The notes: generated by a model from the letters alone, not told the origin. Positions 29,586-37,885 are shown, counted from the stretch's first letter. The stretch: 64,000 bases of DNA from Dokdonella sp. (GCF_019634775.1 NZ_JAHCAS010000003.1:177229-241228); one strand, 5' to 3'. Numbers and translations: made by a program.

Positions 29586-29669
29586 GGGGTTACCTCAATT
29601 CGTTAGCGCCGGTTGCCCGGCGCAGCTTGCGCTGTCCGAATCAGCCCGCGTGCGGGCTGGAGCGGGATA

Positions 29670-29894
29670 TCAGTGGCTGTCGCTGTATGGCAACAGGGCA
29701 AGGAAACGTGCGTGCTGCACGGCCGTGGTCAGCTGGCGCTGGTAGCGCGCCTTGGTGCCGGTGATGCGGCTCGGCACGATCTTGCCGGTCTCGGTGATGT
29801 ACTGGCGCAGCGTGTTGAGATCCTTGTAGTCGATCTCGGTCACGCCCTCGGCGGTGAAGCGGCAGAACTTCTTGCGGCGGAAGAACTTGGACAT
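29670..29894 (-). CDS. rpsR: 30S ribosomal protein S18
   Basis: S18 of 74 residues, starting [18 protein letters not shown] and containing [19 protein letters not shown] and [14 protein letters not shown]. It partners S6 on the small subunit platform, and its gene follows rpsF with a 27-bp gap. Confidence 0.97.
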   Translation of the reverse strand: MSKFFRRKKFCRFTAEGVTEIDYKDLNTLRQYITETGKIVPSRITGTKARYQRQLTTAVQHARFLALLPYSDSH

Positions 29895-29921
29895 GGGATG
29901 GATTCCTCGATTCGGATTCGG

Positions 29922-30374
29922 TTATTCGGCTGCCGCGGCAGAGGCCGCGCGCTCGGAACGCTCGCCACGATCACCGCGGCCACCACGCTCCTCGAAATCA
30001 CCATCACCACCGAAGCCACCTTCGTCATCGCGACGGCGGCGATCGCCCTTGTCGTCCTTGTTCTTCATGATCGCCGACATCTCGGTGACGGCGTTGTCGC
30101 GCTTGATGACCAGATGGCGCAGCACGGCGTCGTTGTAGCGGAAGCCGGACACGAGTTCGTCGAGCACCCCCTGGTTCGCCTCGATGTTGAGCAGCACGTA
30201 GTGCGCCTTGGCGAGGTGCTGGATCGGGAATGCAAGCTGGCGGCGGCCCCAATCTTCGAGACGGTGGATCTTGCCGCCATCGGCCTCGATCATCGACTTG
30301 TAGCGCTCGATCATCGCGGGGACCTGCTCGCTCTGGTCCGGATGGACCATGAACACGATTTCATAGTGACGCAT
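29922..30374 (-). CDS. rpsF: 30S ribosomal protein S6 with charged low-complexity tail
   Basis: S6 core of about 105 residues: [37 protein letters not shown] and [11 protein letters not shown]. The C-terminal about 45 residues are unusually rich in Gly, Arg, Asp and Glu ([19 protein letters not shown] and [13 protein letters not shown]) and end AAAAE. E. coli S6 also has an acidic tail that is extended by RimK; whether this mixed-charge tail is modified is unknown. First gene of the operon. Confidence 0.96.
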   Translation of the reverse strand: MRHYEIVFMVHPDQSEQVPAMIERYKSMIEADGGKIHRLEDWGRRQLAFPIQHLAKAHYVLLNIEANQGVLDELVSGFRYNDAVLRHLVIKRDNAVTEMSAIMKNKDDKGDRRRRDDEGGFGGDGDFEERGGRGDRGERSERAASAAAAE

Positions 30375-30508
30375 GGAGGTTCCTTGTGGGTGTCCGCACG
30401 GGGTGCGGGGTCAGCCTCCCGCCGATGCGGTGAGGCAAGAAACTCCGCCGGGACCGGCGAAGGGCCGCGGATACTAATGCTTTCAGCGGGTTGCGGCAAG
30501 CCGCGGAG

Positions 30509-30587
30509 CCGGAAATGGGGGAATGGTTTGAAGCATGACTCTTGATTCTTTGCATTCCCCATCCCCGATTCCCCGTTCCCGGCTCCA
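30509..30587. repeat. family A intergenic repeat, copy 4
   Basis: Left arm about 30509-30530 (GCCGGAAATGGGGGAATGG) and right arm about 30551-30587 (CATTCCCCATCCCCGATTCC, CCGTTCCCGGCTCC). It ends exactly at the stop of the secreted peptidase gene (30588). Confidence 0.75.
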
Positions 30588-31727
30588 TCAGAACGCATGC
30601 ACCGTCGATGGCGGGTCGCGCAACCAGCGCGACCAATCGCGGGCCAGCGCGGCGAGACCGCCCGGGTAGTGGGTGTCGAGCAAACCGCCTGCGTCGACCG
30701 GGACGCATGAGTCGGCGCGCTGGGCAGCGAGCACGGCGGCAAACGCAGCGCGGCCTGCAGGCCGCTCCATCAGTACGGCGACCAGGGCGAAAGCCTGCAG
30801 ATAGCGCTGTTCGCGCCCCTCGGCGAGGAAAGAGTCATGCTCACGGGCGAGCAGATCGACCAATTCCTCGATGCCTTCGGTGCTGATGTGCAACGGCGAC
30901 CACGAGCGCGCCGGCGCGACCTGCGCACCGAGACCGGACACGCTCATGCGCTCGAAAAACCCGGCCAGACCCTCGTTCAGCACGACCGGCAGACGACCGA
31001 CACGTTCGTGCACGAGCGCATGGCTGATCTCGTGGCGCAGGACGAGGAAGGCCACTTCCTCGTCGGCCTGCCAGCGCACATGGATGGTGCGGTCGCGCGA
31101 GGAATACGCCCCCGCCGACTCCGCCAGTGCCGGAGCCGCTACAAAGCGCGCGTAGGCTTCCGCGGACTGCACGAAAACGACATCGAGCACAAGTCCGGAT
31201 TCGCCTCCGACACCGAGCTGATCGCGCAGGCTGCGCTCGATCGCCAGCGCATCGGCAACCGCACGCTGTTGCAGACCGGTCGGCAGGTTGACGTCGTGGC
31301 CACGCGCACGCACGACGATCGGCGGCACGCCCTCGACTTCGAGCACACGATGGTCGCTGGCGCCCCGACCGGGTGGAGTGTCGGAATAGTGAGTGATACC
31401 GCTGGCGTCGACCCAACGGTGCACGGCAATGCGCGACGTCTTCACAGCGGCGGCAGTACCGGCGAGACAACGTCCACCCTCCCTTGGCAGATGGGCGATC
31501 AGCGCGCCGGCATCGCTGCCGGCGTGCAGCTCCGGGGCTGCCACCACCGGGACGTCAGGCCGCTGCGAAGGCTCCGGATTGCCCGCCGGAACGGATGCGC
31601 GCACCGCCTCCTGCACCGGGATCGAGGCAACGGCGGAAGCCGATTGCTCCGCGTCGCCACGCAGGGTCAGCCCCCATGCCGCCAGCGCGCACAGCAATGC
31701 CGCGACCAGTACGGATGCGACCTTCAT
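30588..31727 (-). CDS. secreted DUF4124/gluzincin-type zinc metallopeptidase
   Basis: A 379-residue exported or membrane-tethered protein. An N-terminal hydrophobic segment (VLVAALLCALAAWGLTL) follows MKVAS. A DUF4124-like stretch HRWVDASGITHYSDTPP lies near residue 115. The C-terminal half carries the zinc motif HEISH within LRHEISHALVHERVG, then NEGLAGFFE, where the glutamate would be the third ligand as in DUF1570/MA-like gluzincins. Joining a DUF4124 module to a peptidase is unusual. The substrate is unknown; a role in envelope-protein turnover is inference. The start is ATG 31727. Confidence 0.75.
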   Translation of the reverse strand: MKVASVLVAALLCALAAWGLTLRGDAEQSASAVASIPVQEAVRASVPAGNPEPSQRPDVPVVAAPELHAGSDAGALIAHLPREGGRCLAGTAAAVKTSRIAVHRWVDASGITHYSDTPPGRGASDHRVLEVEGVPPIVVRARGHDVNLPTGLQQRAVADALAIERSLRDQLGVGGESGLVLDVVFVQSAEAYARFVAAPALAESAGAYSSRDRTIHVRWQADEEVAFLVLRHEISHALVHERVGRLPVVLNEGLAGFFERMSVSGLGAQVAPARSWSPLHISTEGIEELVDLLAREHDSFLAEGREQRYLQAFALVAVLMERPAGRAAFAAVLAAQRADSCVPVDAGGLLDTHYPGGLAALARDWSRWLRDPPSTVHAF

Positions 31728-31903
31728 GCGCACCCCCGCGAACACCGGTGCATGCGCGCCCCCAACACGGTGACTATCGCCAGGCTGGCAAGCGTGGTCA
31801 TGTGGGTGAGCATAGAGCGTGGACGACGGGCATAGGCAAATCGGCCTGTTGCGGCGAACGCAAAGTCGCTTGTCTGGAGGCGTCGTCTCCCCGGCGCTGA
31901 GAG

Positions 31904-31935
31904 CTTTCAAGGAAGATGCGCAGAATCTCCAGAAG
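31904..31935 (+). repeat. direct repeat flanking the araC/nmrA cassette, left copy
   Basis: CTTTCAAGGAAGATGCGCAG then AATCTCCAGAAG. It matches 34140-34171 in the same orientation with three differences in 32 bases. The 229-bp gap 31728-31956 otherwise holds no supported gene. Confidence 0.85.
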
Positions 31936-31956
31936 TACGTACTCTGGCCATGATTC

Positions 31957-32949
31957 TCAAGTTTCTCCGCTCTGACCCTGTCTCTCCCGACGCACGGCGC
32001 CGGGCGAAACGCCGATGAACCGCTTGAAGGCGCGGCCGAACGCGGCTTCGGACTCATAGCCCAAGCGCCTCGCCAGGACCGCGAGCGGCGCGTCTTCTTC
32101 CTTGAGGCATGTCAGCGCGACATGCATCCGCCAGCTCGTCACGTAGTGCATGGCCGGCTCACCGACGAGCTCCGTGAAGCGCGCCGCAAACGCCGAACGC
32201 GACATGGCGACCTCGGCTGCCAAGGAGGCAACCGTCCACGCACGCGCAGGGTCGCGGTGGAGGAGCGAGATGGCGCGGCCAATCTGTTTGTCGCGAAGGG
32301 CGCCAAGCCATCCGGTCTGCGCGGCAGGATCCTCCAGGATCCACGATCGGATGGCTTGGATGACCAGGATGTCGGCGAGGCGCGTGATGACCGCTTCCCC
32401 TCCGGGCCGCAGCTGTCGCGCCTCGACGGCCATCAAACGCAGCAGGCTCTGGATCCACTCCGTATGGGGTGAAGTCCACGCCTCCAGGCTGATTACCCTC
32501 GGCAGGAGCTTGACGAGACGATGCGCGGCCGGGTGATCGAAGCGAACTGCGCCACACACGAGACTTGTGGGCTGCCCACCTCCGCCATGGCGGAGAACTT
32601 CGTAGCGCTCGCTGACCTGCTCGCGGGGGAGATCGAACAGCTTCGCCGCCGGGACCCCGCGCGCACTGGAGATCTGGTGGCCTTCGCCGTGAGGCACGAG
32701 CGCGAATTCCCCGGGCTGCAGCAGTCGAGGCTCCGCACCGTGGACCTCAAGCCAGCAGCGACCGGCGGTCACCACGTGGAACAGCAAGCAGTTCGACATC
32801 GGTGGAAGCTCCAGCCCCCACGGTGCGGTCAACTCCGAGCGCGTGTACACAACGCCGCGCATGCGCAGGAAGTGCAGCGCCTCCCCTAGCGGGTCGACCA
32901 TAGCCCAGGGCTTGCCGGGAGGATCGACGGTGGATGCTGCCTGGTCCAT
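31957..32949 (-). CDS. AraC-family transcriptional regulator with cupin-type N-terminal domain
   Basis: A regulator of about 330 residues. The N-terminal AraC_binding/cupin region includes FHVVTAGRCWLEVHG and LLQPGEFALVPHGEGH, as in the family that binds small hydrophobic ligands. The C-terminal pair of helix-turn-helix motifs includes WTVASLAAEVAMSRSAFAARF and LAVLARRLGYESEAAFGRAFKR. ATG 32949 is used; a TTG eight codons upstream is the alternative. It is divergent from the nmrA-like gene across an AT-rich 180-bp region and probably controls it. The C-terminal residues come from an inverted repeat that also forms the tail of the neighbour. Confidence 0.88.
   Translation of the reverse strand: MDQAASTVDPPGKPWAMVDPLGEALHFLRMRGVVYTRSELTAPWGLELPPMSNCLLFHVVTAGRCWLEVHGAEPRLLQPGEFALVPHGEGHQISSARGVPAAKLFDLPREQVSERYEVLRHGGGGQPTSLVCGAVRFDHPAAHRLVKLLPRVISLEAWTSPHTEWIQSLLRLMAVEARQLRPGGEAVITRLADILVIQAIRSWILEDPAAQTGWLGALRDKQIGRAISLLHRDPARAWTVASLAAEVAMSRSAFAARFTELVGEPAMHYVTSWRMHVALTCLKEEDAPLAVLARRLGYESEAAFGRAFKRFIGVSPGAVRRERQGQSGET
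31970..31987 (+). repeat. inverted repeat at cassette edge, left copy
   Basis: CTCTGACCCTGTCTCTCC. Its reverse complement occurs at 34005-34022 with one mismatch. It codes the last residues of the AraC-type protein (RQGQSG). Confidence 0.85.
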
Positions 32950-33129
32950 GCCCCAGTCTATCCACGCGGCCAACTACGGATCAATACCGTTTGGACGAAT
33001 GATCATGGATTATGGACTTTAAGCAATAGATCATCCTTATTAACCTCCATATAGTGGACGAAATGCAATACGGAACGCTGCCGCTTCAGACCCGAAGCCC
33101 AGCGCCATTCCTCCCAGGGAGAACAGGCC
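32950..33129. promoter_or_regulatory. divergent AT-rich control region of araC-type and nmrA-like genes
   Basis: The stretch 32980-33060 is clearly richer in A+T than the surrounding genome. It contains ATGATCAT (palindrome), a repeated TGGAC motif (three times) and AATAGATCATCC. These could be AraC-type half-sites, but no operator is established. The nmrA-like ATG has a CCAGGGAGAA ribosome site. Confidence 0.5.
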
Positions 33130-34041
33130 ATGCAAAACACAGAAGCGTCCGGAGAACGGGGAAACCTGACGCTGGTCCTGGCCGGCACCGGCAAGACCGG
33201 CCGCCGGGTCGCAGATCGGCTGAAGGCGCGGGGAATTCCTGCCCGGGTGGGCTCGCGTTCGGGTGAACCGCCGTTCGATTGGGCCGATCCGACGACGTGG
33301 ACACATGCCCTGACGAACGTGCGTTCGGTGTACCTCGCCTACGCCCCGGATCTTGCGGTGCCCACCGCGCCCGGCGCGATCCGCACGTTCGCCGAGCTTG
33401 CGGTGCGCAGCGGGGTTCGACGGCTAGTCCTGCTCTCCGGCCGGGGCGAAGAGGAGGCCCAGCGCTGCGAGCAGCTGGTGCAGGACTCCGGGGCAGAGTG
33501 GACGATCGTGCGCTCGAGCTGGTTCTGCCAGAACTTCAGCGAAGGCATCTTTCGAGAGCTCATCCTCGGCGGCGAGGTCGCCCTTCCGGCAGGGTACGTC
33601 GCCGAGCCGTTCATCGACGCCGACGACCTCGCGGACGTCGCCGTGGCGGCCCTGACGGAGGACGGGCACGCAGGCCAGGTCTACGAACTCACTGGTCCCC
33701 GCCTGTTGAGCTTCCCGGAGGCCGTCGGAGAGATCGCCGAAATATCCGGCCGGGAAGTCCGGTACGTCGAGGTCTCCCACGAGGCTTTCGTCTCCGAACT
33801 GACGAAGAATGGCGTTCCGGCAGCCTACGTGGATCTTCTGCAGTATCTCTTCACCACAGTCCTGGACGGCCGAAACGCGCACGTGACCCAAGGCGTCCAG
33901 CGGGCGCTAGGCCGCAGCCCCAAGGATTTTAGCGAGTACGCGCGCGACGCCGCCACGACCGGCGTTTGGGACGCCGCTGGCAATCACGCGGCCGGTGCGC
34001 AGCAGGAGAAACAGGGTCAGAGTACGTTTTCTCTTCAATAG
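33130..34041 (+). CDS. NmrA-like NAD(P)-binding protein (atypical SDR)
   Basis: A 303-residue atypical SDR. The nucleotide motif LVLAGTGKTGRRVADRL is at the N-terminus, VRRLVLLSGRGEEEA forms a central strand, and VRSSWFCQNFSEG and AEPFIDADDLADVAVAAL match NmrA/TMR-type quinone-oxidoreductase-like proteins. The catalytic tyrosine of classical SDRs is missing, as usual in this group, which includes redox sensors as well as enzymes. It is probably the target of the divergent AraC-type regulator. The last about 12 residues (QEKQGQSTFSLQ) are coded by the cassette-edge repeat. Confidence 0.85.
   Translation: MQNTEASGERGNLTLVLAGTGKTGRRVADRLKARGIPARVGSRSGEPPFDWADPTTWTHALTNVRSVYLAYAPDLAVPTAPGAIRTFAELAVRSGVRRLVLLSGRGEEEAQRCEQLVQDSGAEWTIVRSSWFCQNFSEGIFRELILGGEVALPAGYVAEPFIDADDLADVAVAALTEDGHAGQVYELTGPRLLSFPEAVGEIAEISGREVRYVEVSHEAFVSELTKNGVPAAYVDLLQYLFTTVLDGRNAHVTQGVQRALGRSPKDFSEYARDAATTGVWDAAGNHAAGAQQEKQGQSTFSLQ
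34005..34022 (-). repeat. inverted repeat at cassette edge, right copy
   Basis: GGAGAAACAGGGTCAGAG, the reverse complement of 31970-31987 with one mismatch. A second related GAGAAACAGGGT lies at about 34048-34059. Confidence 0.85.
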
Positions 34042-34139
34042 ATCACGAGAAACAGGGTACGGGGTTCCTCTGCCCCCGTTGGTCATGCCGGTATTGCAGG
34101 CCCCAACTTCAACTGCGTGGTTACACCCGGCGATCACAT

Positions 34140-34171
34140 CTTTCAAGGAGGATACGCAGAATCTCCGGAAG
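34140..34171 (+). repeat. direct repeat flanking the araC/nmrA cassette, right copy
   Basis: CTTTCAAGGAGGATACGCAG then AATCTCCGGAAG; pairs with 31904-31935. It lies in the 356-bp gap 34042-34397, which has no supported protein gene and also contains the CRISPR-repeat-like unit. Confidence 0.85.
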
Positions 34172-34227
34172 AGTGAGCGAAAAACGATTGGGTCTCTCGT
34201 CGCGGTGATAGTCCCGATTCGGATCGA

Positions 34228-34256
34228 GTCTTCCCCGCGCACGTGGGGATGTTTCC
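34228..34256. CRISPR. isolated type I-E-like CRISPR repeat unit (no array)
   Basis: Exactly 29 bases, GTCTTCCCCGCG followed by CACGTGGGGATGTTTCC. Length, the CCCCGCGCACGTGGGG palindromic core and the flanks match type I-E repeats (GTGTTCCCCGCGCACGCGGG-type). Only one copy is present; the 32-33 bases after it are not followed by another repeat, and no cas gene is in the window. It could be an array remnant, a repeat captured during recombination, or chance. Confidence 0.5.
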
Positions 34257-34397
34257 AATCACGGCGAATCGGTTGGCCCGGCGGCGCGGCAGATTGAGAA
34301 ATCGACCACGGTCTCAGAACCTGCCACAGGTGTTTTCGAGACCAGAAAAACAACAGAGCCAGTGACCGTAAGTCACTGACCCTGCCGTCTCGGTATA

Positions 34398-34474
34398 TGG
34401 CGCGCCCGGAGAGATTCGAACTCCCGACCACCAAGTTCGTAGCCTGGTACTCTATCCAACTGAGCTACGGGCGC
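34398..34474 (-). tRNA. tRNA-Arg (anticodon ACG)
   Basis: On the minus strand the 77-base cloverleaf starts GCGCCCGTAGCTCAGTTGGA, has anticodon stem CCAGG/CTTGG with loop CTACGAA (anticodon ACG, read as ICG), T-arm GTTCGAATC and ends CGCGCCA with encoded CCA. The acceptor stem GCGCCCG/CGGGCGC is complete. Confidence 0.97.
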
Positions 34475-34617
34475 ATGGATCGTTTCGCTGTCGACGAAGC
34501 ATGCCGCAAAGGGCGACCCGGCGTCGCGAGGGGCGGCATTATTCTTGCCCGCCGCGGTTTCGTCAACTGCCCGAAGCCGTCGCAGTCAGGCTCTCCGAGC
34601 CCCTGCAGGGCGGCTGC

Positions 34618-35031
34618 TCATGTCTTTTTCTTCTTCGCCCGCACGTACAGCACGAGGCTGTGTTCCTCGATCACATAGCCATGCCGCTCGGCGATCTCGT
34701 GCTGCAGGCGCTCGATTTCCTCGCTGGTGAACTCGATGACCTTGCCGGTATCGAGGTCGACCATATGGTCGTGATGCTTGCCACGGTCCAACTCGTAGAC
34801 GGCCTGGCCACCCTCGAAGTTGTGCTTGAGCACGAGCCCCGCCGACTCGAACTGGGTAAGCACGCGATAGACCGTGGCGAGGCCGATGTCGTCCTCGTGG
34901 TCCAGCAACTGGCGGTAGATGTCTTCGGCAGTGAGGTGGCGTCCGTCATGCGATTCGAGGATCTCGAGGATGCGCATGCGCGGGTGGGTCACCTTGAGGC
35001 CCGCCTTGCGAAGATCGGTCGATTCCAGCAT
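34618..35031 (-). CDS. fur: ferric uptake regulator Fur
   Basis: A 137-residue iron-responsive repressor. The N-terminal winged helix begins LRKAGLKVTHPRMRILEILE, with TVYRVLTQFE as recognition region. The metal site HHDHM is at residues 86-90. The CxxC structural zinc pair seen in many Fur proteins is replaced (DLDTGKVIEF), as in other xanthomonad-type Fur proteins. It is divergent from bamE, the conserved gammaproteobacterial arrangement. Confidence 0.95.
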   Translation of the reverse strand: MLESTDLRKAGLKVTHPRMRILEILESHDGRHLTAEDIYRQLLDHEDDIGLATVYRVLTQFESAGLVLKHNFEGGQAVYELDRGKHHDHMVDLDTGKVIEFTSEEIERLQHEIAERHGYVIEEHSLVLYVRAKKKKT

Positions 35032-35118
35032 GCCGTAGCCTCCTTCGTTTCGGGCAACGATTCGCGAACGGGCGCTAGTGTATCATCCGGCATCCATCCT
35101 CCCCCGGACCGTTGACGC

Positions 35119-35532
35119 ATGTGCTTTCGTTGGCTCCTCGTGCTCACCCTGTTGCCGCTGGGCGGTTGCGGGATGCTCTACAAGCTCGATGTGCAGCAGG
35201 GCAACCTGTTCGATCAGGAACAGGTCGAATCGCTCAAGCCCGGCATGAGCAAGCGCCAGGTGCTGCTGGTGATGGGCTCACCATCAGTGGTCAGCCCGTT
35301 TGACTCGAGTCGCTGGGACTACGTGTCGACGATCCGCCGTGGTCGCGGCAAGATGGATACCAAGGATCTCGTCCTGCACTTCGACGGTGATTCTCTTGCC
35401 CGCATCGAGGGCGACTACTTCCCGGAAGATCCTGACGTGCTGATCCGCGACGCGCGCAAGTACAAGCGCCAGTATCCCGACGAGAAGCGCGAGGATGACA
35501 AGAAGCGTCGTGGCGGCGAAGGCCAGGGTTGA
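35119..35532 (+). CDS. bamE: outer membrane protein assembly factor BamE (lipoprotein)
   Basis: BamE is the small lipoprotein of the BAM complex that inserts beta-barrel proteins. The 137-residue product has a lipobox LPLGGC (Cys17), then GNLFDQEQVESLKPGMSKRQ and VLLVMGSPSV, the SmpA/OmlA core. The C-terminal about 25 residues are strongly charged (DEKREDDKKRRGGEGQG), longer than in E. coli. The fur-bamE intergenic space (35032-35118) must contain both promoters. Confidence 0.95.
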   Translation: MCFRWLLVLTLLPLGGCGMLYKLDVQQGNLFDQEQVESLKPGMSKRQVLLVMGSPSVVSPFDSSRWDYVSTIRRGRGKMDTKDLVLHFDGDSLARIEGDYFPEDPDVLIRDARKYKRQYPDEKREDDKKRRGGEGQG

Positions 35533-35811
35533 TCAGCGCCTGATCGCCCGCGCGCGACGGGCTTCCTTCGGATCGATCAACAACGGGCGGTAGACTTCGA
35601 CGCGGTCACCATCGCTCAGCACGTGGTCGCGCGCCACGTGCTTCGACCATACCCCCGCATCGTGCGCATCGACATCGATGCCGGTCGCCTCGGCCAGACC
35701 GGAGGCCGTGATCGCCTCGGCCACCGTCGACCCGACCGCCAGCTCGCAGGCGCGCAGGAACTGGTGCCGTGCGTCCACATAGGCCACTTCGACACGGATG
35801 CGCTCAGTCAT
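35533..35811 (-). CDS. rnfH: RnfH family protein (RatB)
   Basis: A 92-residue ubiquitin-like-fold protein of the RnfH/UPF0125 family: RVEVAYVDARHQFLRACEL, VGIWSKH-like AGVWSKHVA and GDRVEVYRPLLIDPKEARR. It overlaps the end of ratA by 8 bp; the ratA-rnfH order next to smpB and bamE is conserved. Function is not established; it is sometimes called RatB. Its stop meets the bamE stop. Confidence 0.92.
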   Translation of the reverse strand: MTERIRVEVAYVDARHQFLRACELAVGSTVAEAITASGLAEATGIDVDAHDAGVWSKHVARDHVLSDGDRVEVYRPLLIDPKEARRARAIRR

Positions 35812-36247
35812 TCGGCTTCATCGCCTCGCGCACGAAATCGTCGACCATGCGATCGGCGAGATTCTGGAAACCAAGCCGCAACGCTGGCGCGGTCAGGCGG
35901 CCCGAGTATTCGAAATCGAGGGCGAAGGCGATCTTGCAGCCATTCTCGCCGAGCGCGAGGAAGTTCCAGTCGCCGACCAACGAACGGAACGGGCCGTCGA
36001 CGAGGTTCATCAGGATGCGTCCCGGTCGTTCGAGCGCGTTGCGCGTGGTGAAGCTCTGCGTGAAGCCGGCGATACGCAGATCAAGGCGCGCAACCATGGA
36101 CTGACCGTCGCGCTCCAGCACGCTGGCGGCGGCGCACCAGCCGAAGCGCCTCGGGTATGCTTCGATCCCGTTGACGAGGTCGAACATGCATTCTGGCGTT
36201 TTCGGCACGAGGGCACTGCGGCGGATGCGGATCACGCGGGGGCTCAC
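35804..36247 (-). CDS. ratA: RatA/coenzyme Q-binding START-domain protein
   Basis: A 147-residue polyketide-cyclase/START-like protein: MFDLVNGIEAYPRRFGWC, LDLRIAGFTQSFTTRN and FRSLVGDWNFLALGENGCKIAFALDFEY in separate stretches. It is homologous to E. coli RatA, described as an inhibitor of 70S ribosome formation, and to mitochondrial Coq10, which binds ubiquinone; the physiological role in this lineage is open. It is divergent from smpB. Confidence 0.92.
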   Translation of the reverse strand: MSPRVIRIRRSALVPKTPECMFDLVNGIEAYPRRFGWCAAASVLERDGQSMVARLDLRIAGFTQSFTTRNALERPGRILMNLVDGPFRSLVGDWNFLALGENGCKIAFALDFEYSGRLTAPALRLGFQNLADRMVDDFVREAMKPND

Positions 36248-36360
36248 GTCGATGCCGGCGCCGGCCGGCGGGTATGGAAGATTGGCGCATCAGGTCAGGC
36301 GCGTCCGCATGCGGCGCCCGTACCGACACGACGACGCAACACCGTTTGCAATTCCGATTC

Positions 36361-36480
36361 TAGGGATGCTCTGATCCATTCCACAACGGCGTCACCGTCC
36401 TGCGCGGGCGTGGCCCGGCGTTGCGCCGGGCCGCGAACCTTGCGGATGTCATGACGCCATTGCGGAATGGATCAGAGCGC
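36361..36480 (-). repeat. family B repeat, copy 2 (most complete)
   Basis: Ends are GGGATGCTCTGATCCATTCC (36363-36382) and CCGCAATGG...ATCAGAGC (right), so the outer parts are inverted copies of each other. Inside lie ACGGCGTCACCGTCCTGCG and the palindrome GCCCGGCGTTGCGCCGGGC. It fills much of the 346-bp gap between ratA and smpB; the rest holds a REP-like hairpin and no gene. Confidence 0.8.
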
Positions 36481-36507
36481 CCCCTGTCAGGTCTGATCGA
36501 ATCCCTT

Positions 36508-36530
36508 CGCGGCTGGAGCCGCTCCCACAA
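36508..36530. repeat. short REP-like hairpin
   Basis: CGCGGCTGGAGCCGCTCCCAC, the GGAGCGGCT type of REP palindrome, 64 bp upstream of the smpB start. Confidence 0.65.
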
Positions 36531-36593
36531 AGCCTTGGATTCGTGGAAGCGACCTCAACCGTGAAGGGCAAAATCAGGGCATCCCAAGCGAAC

Positions 36594-37085
36594 ATGGCCA
36601 AGGCAAAAGACAAAGACAAGAAGGGCGGCGGCACGATCGCGCTGAACAAGCGCGCCCGCCACGAGTACCAGATCGACGAACGCTACGAGTGTGGCGTCGC
36701 CCTGCTCGGCTGGGAGGTCAAGGCGCTGCGTGCCGGCCGCATCAACCTGACCGACGCCTACGCGATGGTGCGCCACGGTGAGATCGTGCTGTTTGGTGCT
36801 TCGATCCCGCCACTGATCTCGGCCTCGACCCATGTCGTCGCCGAGGACCGGCGCACGCGCAAGCTGTTGCTTCATCGTGCCGAGATCGACAAGCTGATCG
36901 GCGCGGTCGAACGCAAGGGCTACACCCTGGTGCCGATGGCGCTGTACTGGAAGGGCAACCGGATCAAGCTCGAACTCGGCCTTGCCCGCGGCAAGCAGGA
37001 ACACGACAAGCGCAACGCCGCCAAGGACCGCGACTGGGCACGCGACAAACAGCGCGCGATGCGGGCGCACAACAAGAGCGCCTGA
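36594..37085 (+). CDS. smpB: SsrA-binding protein SmpB
   Basis: SmpB binds tmRNA and positions it on stalled ribosomes for trans-translation. The 163-residue protein has [39 protein letters not shown] and [15 protein letters not shown]. The tail [18 protein letters not shown] is the helix that enters the mRNA channel. The start is ATG 36594 (MAKAKDKDK). No tmRNA gene is visible in the window. Confidence 0.96.
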   Translation: MAKAKDKDKKGGGTIALNKRARHEYQIDERYECGVALLGWEVKALRAGRINLTDAYAMVRHGEIVLFGASIPPLISASTHVVAEDRRTRKLLLHRAEIDKLIGAVERKGYTLVPMALYWKGNRIKLELGLARGKQEHDKRNAAKDRDWARDKQRAMRAHNKSA

Positions 37086-37103
37086 CAAGCCAGGGGGAGC
37101 ACC

Positions 37104-37730
37104 ATGCACCAGGATCGGACGATCAAGGCGGGCGTCGGCACGCTCCTGTTCACCACCATGCTGTTCGCTGCAGCCACGGTGTCGGCGGCCAGCGTCTACA
37201 AGTGCAAGGGCAAGGACGGCGAGGTCTCGTTCTCGAACACGCCCTGCCCCGAAGCGCCCGCCGCCACGCCGCACGCGACCTACACGCCCGAGCCGGAACG
37301 CAAGCCCCGCGAAGCAGAGCCATCCTTCGACGAGGCGCTGCCGTTCGACCGCAACGCGCCGATCGCCACCGGTGAAGTGCCGGATCATCCCGCCAATACG
37401 CCCCTGCCCTCGATCGTGTCGTCGCCGCAAGCCGATGTCCGCGGCTACACGTGCTCGGTGGATGGCCGTACCTGGGTGCAGTCCGCGCCCTGCCCGGCGA
37501 CGGCCACGGTCAACCGCTACAAGTCCGTGACCAGCCACATGCCGATCACCGGCGAGCCGATTCACGGCGTAACCAGATTCGAGGAAACACGCAGCGTCGA
37601 GCAACGTGCGCTGTCGCGCACCGAACTCTGCGATCAGCTGCGCCGCAACGCCGCCACTAGCCGGGGTGAAGCCCGCGCCTCGGATTCCGCCTACGAACGC
37701 AACAAGCTGCGCCAGGCCAATGGTTGTTGA
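37104..37730 (+). CDS. exported DUF4124 domain protein
   Basis: A 208-residue secreted protein. Signal peptide up to about residue 29 (AGVGTLLFTTMLFAAATVSA). The DUF4124 motif SVYKCKGKDGEVSFSNTPC follows directly; a second Cys-containing copy (YTCSVDGRTWVQSAPCP) lies near residue 115. The middle is proline-rich. The gene follows smpB by 18 bp. Function unknown; DUF4124 proteins are common in xanthomonad envelopes. Confidence 0.8.
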   Translation: MHQDRTIKAGVGTLLFTTMLFAAATVSAASVYKCKGKDGEVSFSNTPCPEAPAATPHATYTPEPERKPREAEPSFDEALPFDRNAPIATGEVPDHPANTPLPSIVSSPQADVRGYTCSVDGRTWVQSAPCPATATVNRYKSVTSHMPITGEPIHGVTRFEETRSVEQRALSRTELCDQLRRNAATSRGEARASDSAYERNKLRQANGC

Positions 37731-37885
37731 GTCCCGCTCGGGCAACGGGCCGGCCTGGACGTCGCCGCGATACGGGCATCGACACGCGCACGGCGTCAGC
37801 GGTGCCTGATCCCGGATGTGCGGCACAGATGGGCCGTGCACACATGGCTATCATCGGTGCGCCCCAGGACAACCCAGGACCTCGC

